Assembly: GCA_045837725.1 (NCBI GenBank)
Contig: JBEWZL010000013.1
Location: forward strand, 434,001-498,000
Length of the DNA stretch: 64,000 bases
Origin: Vermamoeba vermiformis
Taxonomy: Eukaryota > Tubulinea > Echinamoebida
Reading direction: 5' to 3'
Below the pieces are notes generated by a model. The model made no database searches, was not told the DNA's origin, and saw nothing but the letters and a program-made list of their open reading frames with translations. The position numbers and the translations under genes are program-made. The first letter of the stretch is position 1. Each line of letters begins with the position of its first letter. Positions 33,339 through 44,548 of this stretch are shown here, piece after piece.

Positions 33339-34620
33339 TTATTCGTCGTCCATATCTTCATCATCACCTTGGTCATCGCCACCGTTTGTTGAAGTAGCAC
33401 CGTCTAACAGCTCAAATTCACCCTTTTTGCTGTACACGCATTTCAAAGAGACTGAAAACTCGGCCATTTTAATCTCCAAAAGTTTCTAAACGCATTAATT
33501 AGCATAAAATTAATATATATAGCGCTACATTAAAGTATTCTCGGCATTATAAAGCGGTACTTACGAGAACTTTAGCTTGATCGGGAGTCAAAGTGTCTCC
33601 TTCTTTACAGACGACATAGTCGCTTCTGAGATTGATAACTCCGTTAACGAGGTGAGTAGGCATGCCCAAACTGCGCAAATAGGGCTCAATTGAGTGCGAG
33701 AATTGAGTCAGAGGACCAGCCTTCAATGTAACTACTCGAGTGGCTTCAAAGCCTGATCGAGCGTAGTCTGATTCAACGTATGATTCGAAAAACCTATGGT
33801 TATTATAGTTAGTAATCAATATAGTATTATCGGTACGAGCAAGCGTAGAGATGATTATAGATCCGCTCATTTTGTTTGACACTTACTTAATGACTTTTTC
33901 TTTGCTATCATTAGTAAATAATAAACCACATTGGCCTTCGATTTGCTATTAAGAAAATATTAGCAACGATCGTAGGAAAGAATAAGGTAAATCTGGATCG
34001 TACCTCTGTAACTTTATCTAAATTGACGTAGTCGCCATTTTCAGTGAGTTGATTCAATGCCATGGCCATAATTTTATTTTTGCCAAAGAAGAATCTGGAA
34101 AATAACGAGATTAGTTTCCTTTTCAGCGATGCGATCGAGATCGAAAAACCAGTAAGTTTGATTATCATCGATAATAATGCCTAAAATATTAAAATAATTA
34201 TTCAAATACAATAGCATACCTGCTGGGCTTCCATTGGTTGCGCAACTCCTTCAGTAAAACGTTTCGCATATTGTGCACGTCGAAAACGAAGAGATTTGTG
34301 TAGCTATCAACGCACTTCTTAATCTCGTCCATCAATTCTGACTTGCCTTCAATACCCTTCTTGCGGGTTTGTGCAAGAGTGACTGGGAAAGAAAAGGGAT
34401 TCGAATCAGTCAACGATCAGATGCAGAAATTAATTATTCTATAACGATGTAATAACAAAATAATATTATAATGTTTCTCAATATCGTAGTTGATGCGATT
34501 ATTAATTTTAACGAATTTAAAAAAGCTGCGATCGTGAGCCGATCACGATCTAAAATCAAAGTAATGTGTATTACGTTCTATGTATCACTTACCAACTTTA
34601 GCTCTCTTTGATTTAGGCAT
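33339..34620 (-). CDS. MRTO4: mRNA turnover protein 4 / ribosome assembly factor MRT4
   Basis: Start at 34620 (MPKSKRAKV, then an intron, VTLAQTRKKGIEGKSELMDE), stop TAA at 33341-33339. Motifs: KCVDSYTNLFVFDVHNMRNV, LLKELRNQWKPSR, RFFFGKNKIMAMALNQL, QIEGQCGLLFTNDSKEKVIK, GPLTQFSHSIEPYLRSLGMP and NGVINLRSDYVVCKEGDTLT, with the acidic tail GDDQGDDEDMDDE. This is the P0-like L10 fold with the MRT4-specific insertion. MRT4 occupies the P0 site on nucleolar pre-60S particles and is exchanged for P0 during maturation. It shares a 153-bp divergent promoter with RPB6. Confidence 0.95.
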
Positions 34621-34773
34621 TGTATATTATATATTTGGTGAGGTTTTGTTTGTTGCGATCTAGATCGAGAACAAAATAAATGGAAGGTACCGGGCGAAGT
34701 CAAAAATTTATCTGGCAGCAAAAATATTCTTTGTTGATAATTCAAACATATCACCAACAATAATATATTAATA
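34621..34773. promoter_or_regulatory. Bidirectional promoter MRTO4 / RPB6
   Basis: 153 bp between the two start codons. It contains TGCGATCTAGATCGAGAAC (34655-34673), a GATC-rich partial palindrome. Shared regulation of a ribosome-assembly factor and a subunit common to RNA polymerases I-III would be sensible but is inference. Confidence 0.4.
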
Positions 34774-35535
<762 letters not shown>

Positions 35536-35750
35536 GTGAAGAAACCCGATCGATAAAGCAAACAAAAAATATATCTTGTTAATAATTAAAAGCACCTATA
35601 AATATTTGCAACTTTGAAGTGTAAATGAAGTTAAAATTTTCTTTCGTTTTCGGCCAGATCAGATTTGATCCGGTACAATGCCAGCAAGAGTATTATAATT
35701 GTGTATCGAGAAATTAGTTAAAATTGCGTATAAGCAATACCATTTATTGT

Positions 35751-36329
35751 TCAGTGACAATGCAACAGTTGACCGCGATCGCAGACATTATCCTGGCCAA
35801 AAGTGCTCGTGGAAATCGGGGCACCAGAGCAATCCATAGTATTATAGATATTCTGCACTACAACACCGTTATCGCAGGTCATAGTTAAAGCTTGTGAGTC
35901 TGTTAATGCCATGCACTTGTCTCGCACATAAGCTCGAATACTGAAAGGATCTCCCTGGCATTGTTTTGATTCGGTATAAAAAGTCTCCATAATATAGGAA
36001 TTACCAAGGTACTTCTCAAAGGTAAAATTGCTGTTTGGATAGCACTGAGCAGTAGTTCCATATTGATCGCATACATTTAAGGGTTGACGGAGAGCCTCGT
36101 CGCAAGTGTGGCAGCCAGAAGCGCATTCATAATAAGTAGCGGTAGATCGATCGCAAACAACCTTTCCATAAACATCACCATGCTTAATGCAGTTCGTATT
36201 AAATGCTACAATTGCGTAAGGCTTGGTTGAAGCCGCGCAGTTAGCCGCCGATGAGCGCACAAGCCACTGGCCAAAGGCCAAAGACACTAATGCACAGAGA
36301 AGAATAATATAAAGTCCGGTGTGTTTCAT
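35751..36329 (-). CDS. Secreted cysteine-rich protein, unknown family
   Basis: A single-exon frame of 192 residues. The signal peptide is MKHTGLYIILLCALVSLAFG. About 16 cysteines follow in pairs and singles (CAAS, CIKHG, VVCDRS, YECASGCHTCDEAL, NVCDQY, QCYPNS, KQCQGD, DKCMAL, MTCDNG, MDCSGA, NVCDRGQLLHC), consistent with an extracellular disulfide-bonded fold. One NFTF sequon is present. It may be a lumenal or secreted defence or adhesion protein; no family is recognised. It is one of few intronless genes here. Confidence 0.75.
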   Translation of the reverse strand: MKHTGLYIILLCALVSLAFGQWLVRSSAANCAASTKPYAIVAFNTNCIKHGDVYGKVVCDRSTATYYECASGCHTCDEALRQPLNVCDQYGTTAQCYPNSNFTFEKYLGNSYIMETFYTESKQCQGDPFSIRAYVRDKCMALTDSQALTMTCDNGVVVQNIYNTMDCSGAPISTSTFGQDNVCDRGQLLHCH

Positions 36330-36590
36330 TGTGTTGGGTACAAAATTAAAGAAGAAGCTAGCGAAAAATTTCTCGTTTCAACGAAGGCACGTGATCAACG
36401 AAAAGTACAGAAAAACAAAGAAATTTCTGGCCATATAGCGTCCTAAAAAGTGCAAGAATATTATACTTACGTAACGCATAGGTCTGAAAGTATTATTTAC
36501 ATCAAACTAACAAGCTGAATCTGATCTAGCGTAGCGGTTCGCGTGTTTCCTTCTAACCAAGCATTATATAACTCCTGGTCATGGCGCTCG

Positions 36591-37472
36591 TTACATATTG
36601 ATAGGTTTAGCAATGCCGATAACACCACAAGCCAAGCGAGGACCAGCGTGACCTAACGATTTGGATCAGATCTACTGCCTTTCTAAAATTATGATCTGTA
36701 TTAGCTTACCCGTAGTTGTAGAGTCCTCGTGACCGCCTATAATAAAAAGGTGAGTATGGCGGTACGACTTATTAGGGGAGCGTGAATAGAGGCTTGCCTT
36801 TGCCCAGATCGTCCTCGTCTTTGTGCACGACAAGCGAACGGCCAACAATGCTATTAGGACCATATAAAGTAATGTTTGCATCTAAGCGGAAATATCGAGC
36901 ATCGCCTTTGCTGTCTGCTTCAACATTGCCAAGATCTCCGTCGTGTCGTTCCTTGCAGTCATTAGTAAGCATGTGCTGCTCGAAATAATAATTACGTTAG
37001 ACTTACATCATCATCAGGACCTCCGTGCTTTCTATTAAATGGATTAAAATGCGCGCCAGCAGTAGTGCATCCGTCAGAATTGTCACCCCACTCGTGGATA
37101 TGGAAACCATGCTTGCCTAGTTAACAAAAAAATGCAATTTAATTTCTGAAAATTGGTTTTAGTACTATAAACTCGCTAGGCATTGTCCTATAATTTAAAT
37201 GAATTTTGGTAATTACCAGGAGTGAGTCCAGAGAACGTAGCACGTATTTCAACGGGGTTCTTAGAGCCAATTTGACCAAATTGTGCGACACCATATACAC
37301 CGTTGCCTCTCATGACACAGACAGCGCGTTTGGGCTTTTCTTGGTTCAGCAAATACTCATTACGAGCTTTGGCATCAGTTACGAAGAACAAAAGACCGGC
37401 GCCGGAGCCAGCTAAAATCATAAGCTTTTTACCAAAATTCTTTCCAAGCTTTTGGCTGAGATTACGAAACAT
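36591..37472 (-). CDS. Cu/Zn superoxide dismutase with N-terminal hydrophobic leader
   Basis: ATG at 37472 ([17 protein letters not shown]), five exons, stop TAA at 36593-36591. All metal ligands are seen: [12 protein letters not shown] (two Cu His), [24 protein letters not shown] (Zn His and Asp) and [14 protein letters not shown] (Cu His). [17 protein letters not shown] carries the conserved Cys. A 17-residue basic amphipathic start followed by [19 protein letters not shown] looks like a bipartite mitochondrial intermembrane-space signal or a membrane anchor, unlike cytosolic SOD1. The enzyme dismutates superoxide to H2O2 and O2. It shares a 130-bp divergent promoter with MSH6. Confidence 0.95.
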
Positions 37473-37602
37473 TGTGGATGTGTGTGCACGGTGACAGACA
37501 AAATAATCGTTCCCGCGCGGTGATTTAATTTTATTGTTTGAATTTATTGAGGAAAAACACTTGACTCGTAGTATTATTTATTTATCTCATTGCTTTAAAT
37601 AA
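37473..37602. promoter_or_regulatory. Bidirectional promoter SOD / MSH6 with E2F-like site
   Basis: A 130-bp spacer. TTCCCGCGC at 37510-37518 matches the E2F core (TTSSCGC) and lies about 90 bp upstream of the MSH6 ATG. MSH6 is S-phase regulated through E2F or MBF-type factors in animals and yeast; use here is inferred. Confidence 0.45.
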
Positions 37603-40600
37603 ATGTCGACGAGGAAACGACCCCTTGATCCAGGGTCGGATGGCCAGTCAGATTTTGGAAACAAACGCCAAAAAGTGACACACAATGGCACAAATAATAA
37701 TACTAATAAAGAAGTAACATTGGAACTCAATAGTGACATTCAAAAAAAGGTAAATAGCGCAACCAATTTGGTCTAAGATTTTCAAGAATTATTATACGGT
37801 ATTATCAGTCAAAAATATTATTTGCTTGCTATAAATACGCGATATTAGACCTGAATTCGTCTAAATAAAAATATTTATTGAAACTTGTTGCACGATCCAG
37901 ATCGAGGAAAATCGTCTAGCGGCCCTGCGAAGAAAGGAAGCAAAACTTGCGCAACAACAAAACGGCGAAATCTCCCCGTCACAATCTTCTCAAGTCAAGC
38001 CTCAACAATTACAACAACTTCAGCAACATCTGCGTAGCCCTGCGAGAGGCGGATCTTCGCAACAAACTCAATCGAGCCCAAGCACTTCTCCGAGCGCTAC
38101 TTCGCCAGTCAAGGACTACTCGCCCATTCCTATGAATCGTCCGGATCTCACTTGGATCCCTAAATCACCACCGCCAGAAGAGAAGCCAAGTTCTGCCATG
38201 AAGAACTCGAAAATTACCAACTATTTTGTGTTCGAAAAAGACCCGCCAGTCAAGTCACCGCACTTTGCAAACGCTGATGTGCCGCCTAAACCTCAAGACC
38301 TCGGCAACGTTGCTCGTAAAATCAATTTTGATGCAAAGACTGCGACGAGTCCCGCAAAGGCACCCGCAATCAAGTTATCAAAGCACGACTCGAATTTATC
38401 GAATGGAAAGTACGATGCAAATACACAAACGGACGAGAGTCAAAATATGGAAGAAGATAATCCGTTTGATTTGTCGGTACTTTGTGAGCCGAGTCAACCC
38501 GCAACTCAGCCACTCAACAACAGCAACCCTCAAACACAGTCGACCACCAAATCGGCCCAAGCACAAACGCCTACTCGGGCTGCACCTCCTGTGGCAGCTC
38601 CGAAGAAAGCCTCACCTGCACCAAAGAAGGCACTGACCCCGTCAAAGCCCGTGTCAACGCCTGCCCCGACATCTACTGTTCGAAAAGACGCGAGCTCCTT
38701 GAACAAATTCTATCATAAAGAGAACGCGGATATGCAAACTGATGACTCGGCAATGCTTACTGATAGCACGGACGATCAGCCACGAATGTCAAACCTGCGT
38801 GGATCTACTGGTCTGAATAATAATAATACGAAGAGTTCAATGACTTCAGCCAGCTCTATGGAGGAAGAGGTTTGTCCAGCTGTTAAACAACAAAAGAGAA
38901 AAATATTGCAATACAGCAAGAGCATGGAAGATGAAGACGATCAAGACGAAGGAGTGACAAACTTGAAAAAGGCTGCTTTGCTAAAGGAAGACGAGGTATG
39001 CTAATGTTAATATTGGACAGTGAGGATTAATGCATCTATTGCTCCTAGGAACAAAAAGGTGATTGGTGGAGGAATCCGCGAGACAAGACAGGAAAAAAAG
39101 TCGGCGATCCGGGCTACGACCCATCAACGCTCTACATCCCACCAGACGAGTTCAATAAGCTCACTGATGCTAAGAAACAATATTGGACGATTAAGAAAGA
39201 CAGATTTGACGAGATTATTTTCTTCCAGCAAGGAGACTTTTACAACTTGTTCGGTCCTGACGCAGGTACGTAGAAACACTAATAATTTTTGCCGTACAAT
39301 TTTAACCGCGAAATAGAAATCGGTTGCGAGCAGCTTGGCTTGCTGTACAACCCTCGATTGATGAGCGTTGGTGTAAATAGACGAGACTACAGAGAATGGG
39401 CCAGAAAGTTTGCTGCTTTAGGGTACGCATCGCCAACTTGCTGTCAAACACGCTAATATAATATTATTTAGTTTTAAAGTGACACGTGTCGATCAAGAAT
39501 CAACTGCTACGACAGAAAAACAGAAAAATCTAAAACAAAGTCAAAAGGTACTCGCCGCTACTCTTATATATAAGCCAAATGATTATACTAATGTTGTTGT
39601 AGAAAAAAACGGAAGATAGAAAGGTCACAGAATTATTGACAGCCGGAACAATGCGAGATCTGGATCTGTTCAGCGACCATAACCCTTCATACTTGCTGAT
39701 TCTGAAAGAAGGCGATAACCCTCTGAAACCTCAATTCGGCGTTTGTTTCGTTGACACGAGCACGAATGAATTCGGTCTTTGCTCGTTCGAAGATGACGAG
39801 AGGTGCTCGCACTTTGAAACAATCTTGCTGCAACTCAAACCCAAGGAAATTTTGCACGACAAGGGTGTATTGAGTCCGCGAGTACGAAAGCTCATTTCGT
39901 TGATTGTCGGCAAAGTTACGATGACTGCACGCGTGTTCCCTTCTGCGCAACAAGCCGAAGACCTCATCAACTACGGCAACTACTTTGCGCAAAACGTTAA
40001 CGGAGACACTACAGGTACGTCATAACTGACATTTTGAACCGTTCTAATGGTGAGCAGAGAACTGGCCTGAAGCTATCAAACAAGTGAGAGGCGATGAGTT
40101 GTTGATGCAGTCACTCGGCGCAGCTGTCTCGTACTTTGAAGAATTGAATTTTGCCAAAGAGATCGTGCCAGTGGCTAACTATTTCCATTACGACCCGAAC
40201 AATCAGACCAAGTACTTGATCTTGGATTACGTCTCGTTATCGAACTTGGAAATTTTGCAAAACAACGACACTGGCTCTGTTGAAGGCTCATTACTGCACA
40301 CTTTGAACCACTGCGTCACTGCTTTTGGTAAGTTTTCTATCTCATATTAACCTACGATTGGAGCTCAAATTAATAATTTTAGGCAAACGTACGCTCCGCA
40401 AATGGTTGTGCCATCCGCTTCGCGACGTCAACATTTTGAACGACAGATTTGACTGCGTTGAATACTTCATGGAACAAGCAGACTTTAGAGGTACGAGAAC
40501 TGATGAACCAACTTTGAGTTCTAACCTTGCCATGACGTAGAAAACCTTCGTGCAAAGCTCCGCGGCTTGAATGACATTGAGCGATGCATGACACGTGTCC

Positions 40601-42525
40601 AAGCCTGCACTGTGGATCTAGCGACGCTCTTGACGTTCATTGACAACATGCAGATCGTCAAAGACATTATCGCTGAAGCTCAAGAGATCATGAACGAGCA
40701 ACAAACCAATGCACCGCTCTTGAACACGCTTGTCATCAACTTCCCTAACTTGGATCCGTTCTTTGAACTTTACAGCTTCGATAGAGTTGTTGCAAGAAAC
40801 CAAAACAAAATCACGCCGAAGCCTAATACAATGCCTGATTATGACGAAGCCGTTGAGAAAGTTAATCAAATCACCACCGAATTGGATAACTTCCTGAAAA
40901 CTCAAAAGAAAATTTTAGGGTAAGGCATACATCTATAGATTAAGACTCGTTTACTAACGTCATTGGTGAAGAATCCCGTCGCTCGAGTACCATTTTTCCA
41001 AGTCTGAAAACTACACGATTAAAGTCAAGCCACAATTCTTGACGAACAAGAAGGTGCCTTCAGATTGGACGGAAATTGCTAAGTTAAAGGCTGAAGTCCG
41101 ATACCAAGCCCCTGCTGTCGTCGCCTTGCACGCACAACTCGTTCAAGCCAAAGAAGAATTGGAAGGTAAGTCCCGGGACTACCTTGTACTGCCAAACTCA
41201 TCTCTGTTAGCTATATGCACGCGACTGCTGTTAGAGTACTTGGAGAAGTTCGAACAAGTCCAAAACATTTGCCGGCAAGCAATCGAACACTTGGCACAAC
41301 TCGACATTCTGATGTCATTCGCTGTCTACGCGTGGCAATCAGAATCGTCCATGTGCCGTCCTAGGTTCGTCACGGACGGAACTACCAAGGGCTCGTACCT
41401 AGAGTTTAAGAACATGCGACATCCTTACTTGAAACCGTCATCGTAAGTTTTAGACCGTAGCGCTTAGTAAGACGTGCACTTCTGACTATTATCTGACAGC
41501 GGTATCTTCGTCCCTAACGACATCAAGTTGGGTGATGACACGCCAAAGGTCCTTCTGATTACTGGCCCGAACATGGGTGGTAAATCAACTATCTTGCGTC
41601 AAGTAGCTATTCTCTCTGTCATGGCTCAAATCGGTTGCTTTGTCCCTGCAGAAAACGCTATGTTGACACCTGTCGACAGAATCTTCACGCGCATCGGTAA
41701 GTTTCACAGAGATGTACTTTTTGTGGCTGTATTAACTGCTACCAAAGGTGCACGTGACAATATCATGGGTGGCCTCTCTACGTTCATGGTCGAGTTAGAA
41801 GAGACGGCCAAGATGTTGAAGTACGCTACTGGTCGTTCACTCGTCATTCTCGATGAACTTGGCCGTGGTACGAGTACCTTTGATGGTTATTCAATTGCCT
41901 ACGCGGTACTGAAACACTTGGAGACACTCGACTGCCGCGTCTTGTTCTCAACTCACTACCACAAACTTACGGATGAATTTACGGACGGAACGAGCACCAA
42001 TACAGGCAACAATAGACATATCTTATCGAAGAGTATCGCATCCAGCCACATGGCGTGCTCGGAGGAAGAGTAAGTCTGGACTCCAATGAAACAATACTGC
42101 GTTTAAAGCTAAAGTTAATTTTATCCTATAGTGGTCACATGACGTTCTTGTACAAACTGCAGCCTGGAGCTTGCCCTAAGTCCTACGGCATGCACGTGGC
42201 CGCGATGGCGAACATCCAACAAGCTGTAAGTCGTGACCACCCTTTAACCAACGTGCTTATTAACTTACACTCTTATAGATTATTCAGCGCGCGGATGAAA
42301 TGTCAACTAAGTTTGAGGAGATCGTGGCTCAAAGGTAATTTAGGATCTCGTCTCCTATTTGTGTTGAAAAATAGGCGATTAATTTTCAATTATTGTAGGC
42401 GTAAAAAGCAACAACAAAAGAAAGAGCAAACGTTCGTGCAATTGCTTGAGGCTACACCAAACGCCGCATCAAACCACCAGCTGATCTTGTCTCTTTGGAG
42501 AGATTGTAGAAAGATAGTCGTTTAA
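37603..42525 (+). CDS. MSH6: DNA mismatch repair protein MSH6 (MutS homologue)
   Basis: ATG at 37603 ([20 protein letters not shown]), about 15 exons, stop TAA at 42523-42525, roughly 1,300 residues. A long disordered N-terminus contains a PIP-box-like NSKITNYF (38204-38227). MutS domain I includes [20 protein letters not shown], where the Phe-X-Glu mismatch-reading motif reads Phe-Tyr-Asn. The connector and lever follow ([20 protein letters not shown]). The ATPase has Walker [21 protein letters not shown], the signature [19 protein letters not shown], Walker [18 protein letters not shown] and the FSTHYH switch. The C-terminal helix-turn-helix ends [14 protein letters not shown]6 pairs with MSH2 as MutS-alpha for base mismatches and 1-nt loops. 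Two copies of the GACACGTGTC palindrome lie in this gene (39481 intron, 40590 exon). Confidence 0.97.
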
Positions 42526-42778
42526 GGCCACATGTAAATATTAATAAATGCCTGCATTCATTGTAAACGAGCGTCCACAAAAAAAGGCGGGCATCTGTCA
42601 TAAATCTCGTTTTATCAATTTTATGCTTTTTTTTGGCGCGCAACCAGAGTTTTGTTGCTTCGGATTTTTTTGGGTCTTTTTTCATTCGCCCCGTTGCCTT
42701 AAACAACACACTTCTGTTTCTCATTAAAGGAAACAACTTATATTCTTTTTGTTTAACAACCTATTGAGTCTCAACAAA
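42526..42778. promoter_or_regulatory. MSH6-tubulin spacer with E2F-like TTTTGGCGCG
   Basis: A 253-bp spacer. TTTTGGCGCG lies at 42631-42640, about 145 bp before the tubulin start. A second similar element, TTTGGCGCCCAA, lies in tubulin intron 2 at 43068-43079. Confidence 0.35.
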
Positions 42779-44281
42779 ATGAGAGAAATCATCTCCCTCC
42801 ACATTGGTCAAGCTGGTGTCCAAACCGGTCGTGAATGCTGGGAATTGTAAGTACTCAATTACTGCATATTACTCGAGCATTAGCTCAAGTGCCAGTAATT
42901 TTTCGGTTTTTTGATTCTGATTTTGACAATTTAATCTAGGTTCTGCATGGAACACGGTATTTCGCATGATGGCACCAAGCCCCAAGACGGCAAGACCAAG
43001 GATGACTCTTTCACCACCTTCTTCACTGAAACCCAAACCGGCAAGTAAGTTGAAAAATTTGTTTTGATTTGGCGCCCAAGATTCAATTTGCTAACTCCGG
43101 TCCCACTAAGGTACGTTCCTCGTGCTATCTTCGCCGATTTGGAGCCCAACGTTATCGACGACCTCCGCAGTGGACCTTACAAGGACTTGTTCCACCCTGA
43201 GTACTTGATCAAGGGCAAGGAAGATGCTGCCAACAACTACGCTCGTGGTCACTACACCGTTGGCAAGGAATACGTCGACGTTACTTTGGAACGTATCCGC
43301 AAGGTTGCTGAGCGTTGCGACGGTCTCCAAGGTTTCTTCATGATGCACTCCGTTGGTGGTGGTACCGGCTCCGGATTTGCTTCCTTGTTGTTGGAGAGAC
43401 TCTCCATCGACTTTGGCAAGAAGTCCAAGCTCGATTTCTGCGTCTACCCCTCACCTCAAGTGAGCACCTCCGTCGTCGAGCCCTACAACTCCGTCTTGTC
43501 CACTCACGCCTTGTTGGAGCACACCGACTGCGCCTTCATGCTTGACAACGAAGCCATCTACGACATCTGCAAGCGCTCTTTGGACATCCCCAGCCCCTCT
43601 TATGCCAACTTGAACAGATTGATTGCTCAAGTCATGTCCTCCTTGACTGCCTCTTTGCGCTTCCAAGGCTCGCTCAACATTGATATCAACGAGTTCCAAA
43701 CCAACTTGGTTCCTTATCCTCGTATCCACTTCTTGTTGTGCTCTATGGCCCCCATCATCTCCACCCAAAAGGCCTACATGGAATCCATGAGCGTTCCTGA
43801 GATCACCAGCGCTGTCTTCAACCCTCAAAACATGTTCTGCAAGTGCGATCCTCGATCTGGCAAGTACATGGCTTGCTGCTTGATGTACCGTGGTGACGTC
43901 GTCTCCCGTGACGTCAGCTCTGCCATCAACTCCATCAAGAGCAAGAACACTGTTCAATTCGTTGACTGGTCCCCCACTGGTTTCAAGTGCGGTATCAACT
44001 CTCAAGCCCCTGTTGTTGTTCCTGGTGGTGACCTCGCCAAGGTCTCCAGATCCGTTTGCATGTTGTCCAACACCACTGCTCTCGGCTCCGTCTTTGCCCG
44101 CATCGACGCCAAGTTCGACTTGATGTACGCCAAGCGCGCCTTCGTTCACTGGTACGTCGGTGAAGGTATGGAGGAGGGTGAGTTCTCTGAAGCCCGTGAA
44201 GATTTGGCTGCCTTGGAGAAGGACTACGAAGAAATCTCTGGTTCTGACCAACCCGAAGGTGAGGCCGCTGAAGACTTCTAA
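42779..44281 (+). CDS. Alpha-tubulin
   Basis: ATG at 42779 ([20 protein letters not shown]), two introns (about 42847-42939 and 43047-43110), stop TAA at 44279-44281, about 450 residues. Seen: the nucleotide-binding loop [80 protein letters not shown] and [20 protein letters not shown]. The first-domain H1-S2 loop is two residues shorter than usual ([11 protein letters not shown]). The chain ends EAAEDF, with Phe where detyrosination substrates have Tyr. Codon use is GC-rich and strongly biased, as in a highly expressed gene. It polymerises with beta-tubulin into microtubules. Confidence 0.98.
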
Positions 44282-44548
44282 ACAAGTCTTGAGTAATGGC
44301 CAAAGTTGCCCGATGCGGCATCTAGCATCCGTGTAACGCCACTTTGTACTATCTGTATCACTTTGAATTTTTTTGTGATGCATGTAATACATATAAAAAG
44401 CTCTTTGATAAATATTGGCCAGTTCGTGTGTTTGATAAATTTAATAAACGAGCGGGAATATCAGTGGTTCTAGTTTCGACATTCGATTTTGTTTATAGTC
44501 CGTAATAACACAAATTAATTTTTGTTTATTCTAATATTATATTAAATA

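Noticed and set aside
43451-44392. Long 313-codon minus-strand frame over alpha-tubulin
   Set aside because: A shadow frame caused by the strong codon bias of tubulin on the other strand; it has no protein-like features.
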